Part shown: piece after piece, positions 27,059 to 34,190 of the stretch
How the letters are laid out: the number at the start of each line of letters is the position of its first letter
How positions within the stretch are numbered: the stretch's first letter is position 1
Origin: Thermohalobaculum sp039805905
Lineage (GTDB): Bacteria > Pseudomonadota > Alphaproteobacteria > Rhodobacterales > Rhodobacteraceae
DNA: 64,000 bases
Direction of reading: 5' to 3'
NCBI GenBank assembly: GCA_039805905.1
Contig: JBDIVM010000013.1
Location: forward strand, 1-64,000
Translations under genes and position numbers: made by a program
The notes under the pieces: model-generated
Told to the model about the DNA's origin: nothing
Seen by the model: only the letters and a program-made list of their open reading frames with translations
Database searches by the model: none

Positions 27059-27631
27059 ATGCAGCCTTTCAGACCTTCGAGACACTCCCTCGGACCGGCG
27101 ATCCGCCGCATGGCCTATGTTGCGGCCCTGTCGATGATGGCGCCGGTGGCTGCCTCCGCCCAGGAAAGCGTTGCATTCAGCATCGCCGGTCTCGACATCC
27201 TCGGCGACGGGCCCGACGCCGTCATCGCCGGGGCGGGTGCATTCAACGCGCTGAGCCAGGATGGCGAGGATGCGTCAGGCGAGTTCCGGCTTGAATACCG
27301 GGTCGGCGAGAAGATGGGCCCGGTAGGGCCGATGTTCGGCCTGCTCGCCACCACAGAAGGCGCCGTTTTCGGGTATTTTGCACTCTACAGCGAGATCCGG
27401 CTCTGGAACCGCTGGTATCTCACGCCAGCGGCCGGGCTCGGCGGCTACTCGGAGGGCAACGACAAGGACCTCGGCGGCGTGTTCCAGTTTCACCTGAGCG
27501 CCGACGTCTCCTACCGGATGGGCAACGGCCACCGGATCGGGCTGAAGGTGGCCCACATCTCCAACGCCTTCATTCACGATGAAAACCCCGGGGCGGAATC
27601 CCTGCTGCTGACCTACGCGCTGCCGCTGTGA
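27059..27631 (+). CDS. Lipid A 3-O-deacylase, PagL family
   Basis: 190 aa from the ATG at 27059 behind ggagg. Signal peptide AYVAALSMMAPVAASAQ, then a beta-strand-rich body ending in an outer-membrane-type C-terminus (LLLTYALPL). The PagL signature is visible: H166-x-S168-N, then NPGAE with Glu180. The H-x-S and the 14-residue spacing from His to Glu equal those of the known His-Ser-Glu triad. It would remove the 3-O acyl chain from lipid A in the outer membrane. A cell-envelope operon lies just upstream. Confidence 0.85.
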   Translation: MQPFRPSRHSLGPAIRRMAYVAALSMMAPVAASAQESVAFSIAGLDILGDGPDAVIAGAGAFNALSQDGEDASGEFRLEYRVGEKMGPVGPMFGLLATTEGAVFGYFALYSEIRLWNRWYLTPAAGLGGYSEGNDKDLGGVFQFHLSADVSYRMGNGHRIGLKVAHISNAFIHDENPGAESLLLTYALPL

Positions 27632-27775
27632 GATTCGGGTCAGCCGCCGCCGCGGCGCGGGTTGCGTCCCCCTCGATTTCCGCTGCACGGCAGCCGGGTC
27701 GTCCGGCGGGTTGACCGGTGCCCAGGCGCGGCGCAAGGTCCGGTGGCAGTGGAATCGCCCCCCGACGGAGACCCC

Positions 27776-28714
27776 ATGGCCCGACAGCACGAACTCTACC
27801 CGACCCCCGGCAACATCCACTGGGGCTATCACGATGCGGGCCTGCCGCCGGTGCTGCGCATTGCCTCCGGCGACACGGTCGAGATCACCGCCTGGCCCGC
27901 AGCCGACAAGCGCTCGCTGCCCGCGGACCTTTCGCTGGTGCAGGCCGGCCACCTGGAGGCGCTCGGAACCTGCGTGCAGGGCCCGGCGACCCATATGCTC
28001 ACCGGGCCGGTCCATGTCGAGGGTGCAATGCCCGGCGACGTGCTCCAGATCGACATCCTGGATATCCGGCTCAACGAGCGCTGGGGCTATACCGCAATCC
28101 GGCCGCTGCGCGGCACTCTGCCGGACGACTTCGACCGCTTCGTCATCATGCACGCCCGGATTGATGCCGAGGCCAGGACGGCGCGCCTGCCCTGGGGCAC
28201 CGAGATCCCGCTGTCGCCCTTCTGGGGCATCATCGCCGTCGCCCCGCCGCCGCACTGGGGCCGGGTGCCCTCGATCCAGCCGCGCAAGTTCGGCGGCAAC
28301 ATGGACAACAAGGAGCTGGTCGCCGGCACCACCCTTTACCTGCCGGTCTTTGCCGAGGGCGCCCTGTTCTCGGCCGGCGACGGACACGCCGTGCAGGGAG
28401 ACGGCGAGGTCTGCATCACCGCCCTGGAGACGGGACTCAAGGGCCGCTTCCGGCTGACCGTCCGCAAGGACCTTGGCTACGCATACCCGTTCGCCGAAAG
28501 CCCGACGCACCTCATCAGTATCGGCATGCACGAGGATCTGGACGAGGCGGCGCGGATCGCCGTGCGGCAGATGATCGCCCATGTCTGCCGCCGCACCAAC
28601 CTCTCGCGCGAGCAGGCCTACATGCTCTGCTCGCTCCAGGGCGACCTTCGCGTAACCCAGACGGTCGACGGCGAGAAGGGCTGCCACATGATGCTGGCCA
28701 AGGCGGTACTCTGA
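27776..28714 (+). CDS. Acetamidase/formamidase family protein
   Basis: 312 aa from an ATG preceded by ggag. Family features: NIHWGYHDAGLPPVLRIASG, THMLTGPVHVEGAMPGDVLQ (the conserved GPxxVEGAxPGD segment), HWGRVPSIQPRKFGGNMDNK and GDGHAVQGDGEVC. These enzymes hydrolyse short amides to acid plus ammonia; the actual substrate here is unknown. Stands alone. Confidence 0.9.
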   Translation: MARQHELYPTPGNIHWGYHDAGLPPVLRIASGDTVEITAWPAADKRSLPADLSLVQAGHLEALGTCVQGPATHMLTGPVHVEGAMPGDVLQIDILDIRLNERWGYTAIRPLRGTLPDDFDRFVIMHARIDAEARTARLPWGTEIPLSPFWGIIAVAPPPHWGRVPSIQPRKFGGNMDNKELVAGTTLYLPVFAEGALFSAGDGHAVQGDGEVCITALETGLKGRFRLTVRKDLGYAYPFAESPTHLISIGMHEDLDEAARIAVRQMIAHVCRRTNLSREQAYMLCSLQGDLRVTQTVDGEKGCHMMLAKAVL

Positions 28715-28830
28715 TCCCGGGCCCGGTTATGGCCGGGTCATGGATCGCGCGGATGCTCGGGCGATTCTCAGGAGTCCCGCAAACATTTGCAGATCCGGCT
28801 GCGGGCAGTATCAAGGACCCGGAAAGAGGA

Positions 28831-28860
28831 AGGGGCAGCTCCCCCTCAAGAGCTGCCCCT
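28831..28860 (-). terminator. Stem-loop with T-rich minus-strand flank
   Basis: A perfect 10-bp stem aggggcagct / agctgcccct with a 10-base loop. Read on the minus strand it is followed by tcctcttt, so it suits a terminator in that direction. Its minus-strand 5' flank carries CACAGCACA, also found beside the stem-loop at 30619-30646. Confidence 0.5.
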
Positions 28861-29060
28861 CATTGTGCTGTGTGTTCGTGCTGAAAGGACCATACGGACG
28901 AATCGCCACATAAGTAAAACGAATGTTATTAATAGAAAGTTTACGAATCTTATGGGTTTTATAACAATACCAATATGATCTTACTTCTAGTTGATTTTCA
29001 TAATATGGCATTCTCGCAGAAGTTGCGTTTCAGACACTCGGGATCATGCCTGAAATGAAA

Positions 29061-29088
29061 CGGCCGCCCCGATTTCTCGAGGCGGCCG
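29061..29088 (-). terminator. Stem-loop downstream of the desaturase gene
   Basis: An 8-bp perfect stem cggccgcc / ggcggccg with a 12-base loop. On the minus strand it is followed by tttcatttc, as for an intrinsic terminator. It lies about 210 bases past the desaturase stop. Confidence 0.5.
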
Positions 29089-29301
29089 GCACGCATACGC
29101 ACAGCACACAGGTCGTCACAGATTAGAGGGGATCTGAACACTGTGACGGTGTCAGCATCGCCGAAGGATATGGCGGAGATTGGCGGCGAATAAGGTATTT
29201 GCTTGTCAACGTTTGCGCGTCTGCCCGCGACCACTCGCGCCTAAGCAGAAGACGAGGACCGCGCGCCGGCGCGATCCGGCCATCTCCTTGGGACACGTCC
29301 G

Positions 29302-30195
29302 TCACAAACGGGCAGCCGTCGCCCGTATGCCGTCACTGCGCGCCCGGTAGTCCGGGTGCGACAGCAACTCCCTGTGACAGGCGCCGAGATAGCGCGCAGG
29401 CACCTGGGGAAACAGATGGTGCACCAGGTGAAAGCAGTCGTTGCGGGGAAACAGCAGCAGCCGCAGCGGACGCGTCATCGCGACATTGCGCGATGAATCC
29501 AGATCGTCGGGCGCGCCGATGAGACCGGCATGGTCGGCACAATCGGTCCAGTAGTTGATCGCGGTGAAGATCCAGATATACGGAATCCACACCAGCAGCA
29601 GGGCTGACACCGGATCGAGCGCAAGCGCGAACGTCGCGCCCGCGATCAGGATGATCTTGAGTGCCAGAAATGCCGGTCCGTCCGCCGCAGAGAGATTCGG
29701 CCGGACGTAGCGCCGCAGGTGAAGTCCGGCAACCGGCGTCAGGGCGTGCCGCAGGACGCTGCGCCAGGTTAGCGCCTCCTCGAGCCGGTACTCGCGGATT
29801 CCCCTCAGGTCGAGATCCCTCTCATAATCCCCGACATGGGCGTGATGCGTCATGTGTTCGGCGCGGTAGTCGGCGAAGCTGCCCAGAATCAGTGACGCAC
29901 AGATGCGGCCGATCGTGACGTTGTCTGCCCGCTTCTCGGCAAAGCTGAAATGGCTGCATTCATGAACGATGTTGTTGAGTCCCCTCAACCGGGTCCCGAT
30001 GAAGATCATCAGCAATCCGAGCACGATCGCCTCCGGGAGGTCGGGTGGCGCGTCGAGCAGCGAGTCGCCGAGCCAGATCGCGGCAGCGATCTGCAGGACG
30101 TAGGACGCGACCACCGCAATTGCGACCCGGCGCGGATACGCATTCAGCTGCGAAAACCTCGCGAGGAAACCCTTTCGTACGCTCTGACCCGACAT
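29302..30195 (-). CDS. Membrane fatty acid desaturase family protein
   Basis: 297 aa from the ATG at 30195, which has a strong gggggagg upstream; a longer frame starts at 30240. Two hydrophobic hairpins and the three di-iron histidine boxes are present: HECSH (78-82), HMTHH (114-118) and, near residue 260, HLVHHLFP. This is the acyl-lipid/acyl-CoA desaturase superfamily, acting in the inner membrane on fatty acyl chains or related lipids or carotenoids. The specificity cannot be told. Confidence 0.88.
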   Translation of the reverse strand: MSGQSVRKGFLARFSQLNAYPRRVAIAVVASYVLQIAAAIWLGDSLLDAPPDLPEAIVLGLLMIFIGTRLRGLNNIVHECSHFSFAEKRADNVTIGRICASLILGSFADYRAEHMTHHAHVGDYERDLDLRGIREYRLEEALTWRSVLRHALTPVAGLHLRRYVRPNLSAADGPAFLALKIILIAGATFALALDPVSALLLVWIPYIWIFTAINYWTDCADHAGLIGAPDDLDSSRNVAMTRPLRLLLFPRNDCFHLVHHLFPQVPARYLGACHRELLSHPDYRARSDGIRATAARL

Positions 30196-30499
30196 GGCGA
30201 CCTCCCCCAGCAATGAGTCGCCGATCAGATTGCGAAACAATCACTGGTTGTGAAGCGGTAACCGGACTCACCTAATAAATATGATCAGGATAATTGCATA
30301 AACCACACATTCTTATAAGAAACATCAAATCCGGATCGGCATAGATTATGCCGTCCTCCAGCGACACCAGAAGCGCATGACCCTGCGCAACCTCCGAAGG
30401 CGCACGACAGGATCTCCAGGTCCGTGGGTGCAGTCACACCGGCCACGGGATTCTTCGGGGAATCGCAAGGCGGCGACGCAACGCATCCCGCCGGCGAGT

Positions 30500-30580
30500 T
30501 CAGCCGTGAACCAGCTTGAACATCAGCGCGGCGGCGAGAAACAGCCAGCCGGTGATCACGTCGTCAACCATATCGGTCAT
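30500..30580 (-). CDS. Possible 26-aa small membrane protein
   Basis: The frame starts MTDMVDDVITGWLF with SD-like gaagga about 10 bases upstream and continues with a hydrophobic stretch LAAALMFKLV to a TGA. A charged N-terminus and one membrane helix make a sensible small membrane protein. The stem-loop at 30619-30646 would lie in its 5' leader. It is far too short for routine gene callers. No family is recognised. Confidence 0.4.
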   Translation of the reverse strand: MTDMVDDVITGWLFLAAALMFKLVHG

Positions 30581-30618
30581 AATTCCGGTCCTTCGCTCGC
30601 GCCATTCATCGTGTAGAA

Positions 30619-30648
30619 AGGGCGGCCTACCCCTCGCAGGCCGCCCCT
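30619..30648 (-). other. Stem-loop resembling that at 28831
   Basis: A 9-bp stem gggcggcct / aggccgccc with a 9-base loop. On the minus strand it is preceded by CACAGCACATGATGCGAGG and followed by tttct. The flank CACAGCACA is shared with the 28831 stem-loop. It could be an attenuator in the leader of the small ORF or the end of a small RNA. Confidence 0.4.
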
Positions 30649-31092
30649 CGCATCATGTGCTGTGCCGCGTTCCAATGGATTTGACAATAGGCCAACGCAT
30701 CGAAATACGGAAATGAAACCTCATTATGCCACCAGAGACTCCCTAATGAATTTCAATTGAAAACTTCAACAATATTATACTATTTGTTGAGTTAGGCGGG
30801 TTATTCTTCAATCTTGAGTTGCATATGCTATATAAATCCATGAAAGTAAATGGAAAAATATATCTTAAACTTCGCTATGGCGAACTTGGCCATCGCAGCC
30901 TCGCCGGAGCCGATGGCACCGGATCGCTGCATGAACCGTGCAATCCCGTCGTCCGGGGCGACTGCTCCGGTTTGCCCGCTCCACCCGCGCCACCGGTCGG
31001 CGCCGGGTCACCTTCGGCGAACCGAACGCGTTTACGATGCCGACGGCCTCGCCTATAGTCGCGCCGGGCTGCAAGCGACGGGAAGGGCCGCA

Positions 31093-32202
31093 ATGACGTT
31101 GGTTTCAGTCGTCGTGCCTGCGTACAACGCGGCTGCGACGCTTGCGGAGACGCTCGACAGCATATGCGCCCAGGACTGGCACGAGCTCGAGATCGTCGTT
31201 GTCGACGACGGATCCACCGACGATACCCGTGCGATCGCCGAGCACCACGCCCGAAGAGACAGCCGTCTGCGCATCGTCCGGCAGATGAACGGCGGCGCCT
31301 CCCGGGCCCGTAACCTCGGAATCCGGACCAGCCGAGGCGCCTATGTAGCGCCGTGCGACGCCGATGACATCTGGCATCCGGAGCGGATCTCCCGGCTGAT
31401 GTGCAGGATGCGCGCGCTCGGCGCGGATACCGGTTTCGTCTATTCGCTGTCGCGCACCATCGACGCCGCCGGACGCGTAACCGGCAATGTCGGTGTGCCG
31501 GGATTCGAAGGCTCGGTCTATCTGCGTTCGCTGGCCCTCAACTTCGTCGGCAACGGCAGTGCGGCCCTGTTCCGACGCGTCGCGCTCGACGATGTGGGCG
31601 GGTACGAACCCCGGCTGCGCAACTGTGACGATTGGCATGTTCAGGCGCTGATCGCACGACGCTGGAAGGTTGGCTTCTTGCCCCAGTTCCTCACCGGGTA
31701 CCGGCTCGCCGATCAGGGAAAGTCCAGCGACGCCCTGCGCATGAAGGCCGCGGCGCTCACGGCGCTGGCGATGATTGTCGAGCAGTATCCCGAGACGCCG
31801 GATTGGGTGCACGCGTCGGTCGGCTCTGCCCGGGCGACGCGACTCGGAATCGAGAAGCTCCGGCGCGCGATGCCGCTCGCGGCGGCCCGGGACCTCGCAC
31901 AGGGCTTCCGGCTGGCGCCGCGCGTTGCGCTCGAGACCTTGTTCTTTGGCGAGATGCCGCGCCTCGTCGCGAAACTCGCGCAGCCTTCTGGCGGCAGGCG
32001 CAATGCCACGACCGGGCCTGCATTCCGCGATGTCGACCCCGCGGATGTGATGGGCGAGGTGCCGCACCCGGTGCTGCGCCGTCTGGTCGATGTCCTCTCG
32101 CTTCACGAGGAATGCTTTTTCGCGATGGGGCAGGCGGCGCGTCCCTCGACGCCGGCCAGAGCCGGAGCGCCGTGCCGCGCCGAGGGCACGCTCCTCCCCT
32201 GA
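31093..32202 (+). CDS. Glycosyltransferase family 2
   Basis: 369 aa from the ATG at 31093. GT-A fold motifs: VSVVVPAYNAAATLAETLDS, LEIVVVDDGSTDDTRAIAEH, NGGASRARNLGIRTSRGAYV and CDADDIWHPERI (the DxD-type metal site). The middle part has GNGSAALFRRVALDDVGGYE and NCDDWHVQALIARR, typical of processive or polysaccharide GT2 enzymes. The C-terminal 130 residues are helical and not recognised. It is separated from the next glycosyltransferase by 255 bases. Confidence 0.88.
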   Translation: MTLVSVVVPAYNAAATLAETLDSICAQDWHELEIVVVDDGSTDDTRAIAEHHARRDSRLRIVRQMNGGASRARNLGIRTSRGAYVAPCDADDIWHPERISRLMCRMRALGADTGFVYSLSRTIDAAGRVTGNVGVPGFEGSVYLRSLALNFVGNGSAALFRRVALDDVGGYEPRLRNCDDWHVQALIARRWKVGFLPQFLTGYRLADQGKSSDALRMKAAALTALAMIVEQYPETPDWVHASVGSARATRLGIEKLRRAMPLAAARDLAQGFRLAPRVALETLFFGEMPRLVAKLAQPSGGRRNATTGPAFRDVDPADVMGEVPHPVLRRLVDVLSLHEECFFAMGQAARPSTPARAGAPCRAEGTLLP

Positions 32203-32457
32203 TGCAGGACGGCGACGCCTTCCCGCTCGCGAACCGCATATCTGCGCGGCGCGGTCGCGCCGCGACGCGGACTGTGCCTATAGTGGCTCGGGTGGCCGGC
32301 CGTGCCGGCGGTCATGAATGATGTCGACGGGAGCAGCCGGAACCGTGCGTCTGCGTGTGGACGATACCGCGGAGAATCTCCGCGGCCATGATACTGTCGG
32401 TCAGGTGATCACTCCCTGTCTGAGAGGCGTCGCCCGTACTCGCCAGCGGAGACGCAC

Positions 32458-33579
32458 ATGAGGATCAGCGTCATCGGTGCGCGCGGCATTCCGGATGTCG
32501 AAGGCGGGGCCGAAAAGAATGCCGAGCAGCTCTTCCCGCGCATCGCGCGCCACCACGATGTGATGCTCTACGCCATCCGCCGCTATACCACCGTGCCGGT
32601 CTACCGGGGGGTCCGGATCGTCGTGTCGCCGCTGTTCCGGCTGTTCGGCACGGAAAAGCTGCCCTGCTACATCTATGCAGCCCTGCGCTCGCTCTGGGAG
32701 CGCCCGGACATCATCCACTGCCAGGGTCTGGGCTCGGCGGTATTCCTGTTCCTTTACCGGCTCGCGGCGCGCCGGGTGGTCGTGCGCTATGGCTCCATCG
32801 ACTACAAGATGGCCAAGTGGTCGCCGATCGGCCGCTTCGGCTTCTGGATCAGCGAGTGGCAGCTCCGCTTTGCCGACGCGGTGATTGCGGTCACGCCTGC
32901 GCTGAAGGAAAGCCTGGTCAGCCGCGGCTTCCGCGTGCGGATCGAGGTGATCCCGAACGCCCTCGACCCGGTCGCGGTGGAGCCCGCCGAGGCTGACCGC
33001 GCCCTCGCAGTGTACGGGCTCGCAGAGCGCGCCTATGCCCTCGGCATCGGCCGGCTGACAGCGCAGAAGGATTTCCTCACGCTGATCCGGGCATTCCGCC
33101 TGGCGCGGGCCCGAGGCGATCTCGCCTGCCGCAAGCTGGTTCTCGTCGGCGGCGACGACGGCAGCGGCTGCTACGAGCAGCTCAGGTCGGAAGCGGACGA
33201 TGACGTGATCTTCACCGGACGACTGCCGCGACCCGAAGTGCAGGCGCTGCTCGCGCGCTGCGGCATCTACGTCAACAGCTCGGTGCACGAGGGGATGTCG
33301 AACGCGGTGCTGGAGGCAATCAGCGCCGGCTGCCCGGTGCTGCTGAGCGACATCGTCGAGAACCGCGATCTGCCCGTCGATGCCCGGCATTTCTTCCGCA
33401 CCGGCGACCCGGAAGCGCTGGCGGGCCGCCTGGCCGAGGCATCGGCACGTCCTGCCGCGTTCATGGTATCGAAAACTCCATTCCTTTCCTGGGACGAGGT
33501 CGCGGGCCGGACGCTGGCGCTCTATGACTCGCTCTTCGAACGCAGTCACACGGCCGAGGCGACCGCGAAAGGATCCTAG
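32458..33579 (+). CDS. Glycosyltransferase family 4
   Basis: 373 aa. N-terminal MRISVIGARGIPDVEGGAEK is the acceptor-binding start typical of exopolysaccharide GT4 enzymes (GGxE motif). C-terminal domain: GIGRLTAQKDFLTLIRAFRL, YVNSSVHEGMSNAVLEAISA (EX7E donor motif in HEGMSNAVLE) and GCPVLLSDIVENRDL. It likely adds a hexose during surface polysaccharide assembly. The next gene is a pectate-lyase-like protein, which would fit a polysaccharide locus. Confidence 0.9.
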   Translation: MRISVIGARGIPDVEGGAEKNAEQLFPRIARHHDVMLYAIRRYTTVPVYRGVRIVVSPLFRLFGTEKLPCYIYAALRSLWERPDIIHCQGLGSAVFLFLYRLAARRVVVRYGSIDYKMAKWSPIGRFGFWISEWQLRFADAVIAVTPALKESLVSRGFRVRIEVIPNALDPVAVEPAEADRALAVYGLAERAYALGIGRLTAQKDFLTLIRAFRLARARGDLACRKLVLVGGDDGSGCYEQLRSEADDDVIFTGRLPRPEVQALLARCGIYVNSSVHEGMSNAVLEAISAGCPVLLSDIVENRDLPVDARHFFRTGDPEALAGRLAEASARPAAFMVSKTPFLSWDEVAGRTLALYDSLFERSHTAEATAKGS

Positions 33580-34190
33580 GACGGGCGATGCGGTTCGCGC
33601 ATGCAGGCGTCCCGCTTCTCCCTGACCGCTTCCACCGGCCCTCCGTCGAGACGCACCGCGCTTGCTGCGCGCGCTGCGAATCCGCTGCTCATGTGCTCGG
33701 GAGTCCTCGGTCTGAGCACCTCCTTCAGTCGCGGATGGAGTGCATTCGTCGGCATTATACCCTTGATTGCAAGTCGAACTAAAATTTCACGATCATGACG
33801 AATTATACATTTGGAAATGGCCCGTTCAGCCTTTACGCCATTGAACACTCGATCGGCGGCATGCACGATCCTCTGACAAGAACAAAAAACTACGCGGACA
33901 TGATGCCGCCAGGCATCGAGTAGGTGGTTCCAGATATTTTCGTTTCGGCCCGCGAGGGCGCTGATCGCGCCTTTGAGCGAGTGTTCCTTGCCGCGTGACT
34001 GTCGAGGGTCGGGGGATTTGGTTCGCCGGGATGGGATGGCACCGTCCCAGCGGCGATCCGACGACGGCGGCGGCCACCTCCCGGATGTGGAGGACGGCCA
34101 GGCATCTGCCGGCGGGTGTGGGAGTCGCGTTTTCATCCGAAATTAGTGAGTCGGGACCAACTACGAACACACAGCATGCGAGGGAACGAT
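33580..34190. other. Partly AT-rich upstream region of the lyase gene
   Basis: About 610 bases without a supported gene. 33,740-33,900 is AT-rich and may hold the promoter of the lyase gene. A 186-codon minus-strand open frame (33576-34136) spans it but has no recognisable sequence and no clear ribosome binding site. Confidence 0.4.

Larger units (their letters stand above)
28715..29301. other. AT-rich intergenic region between convergent genes
   Basis: No convincing gene. The part 28,880-29,010 is strikingly AT-rich for this genome. Two strong stem-loops (28831-28860 and 29061-29088) lie at its sides. A minus-strand open frame of 66 codons (28811-29011) has no recognisable sequence. Confidence 0.5.
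30196..31092. other. Long divergent intergenic region
   Basis: About 900 bases between the desaturase (-) and a glycosyltransferase (+). The parts 30,250-30,330 and 30,680-30,880 are AT-rich against a GC-rich background. It contains a possible 26-aa ORF (30500-30580, minus) and a stem-loop (30619-30646). The open frame of the glycosyltransferase extends back to 30850, but the sequence before 31093 is not protein-like. Confidence 0.5.

Noticed and set aside
28811..29011. 66-codon minus-strand frame in the AT-rich gap
   Set aside because: Ends through a stem-loop, has no family match and no ribosome binding site.
33576..34136. 186-codon minus-strand open frame between two plus-strand genes
   Set aside because: No recognisable domain, no clear ribosome binding site, and it spans both an AT-rich probable promoter region and the upstream part of the lyase gene.
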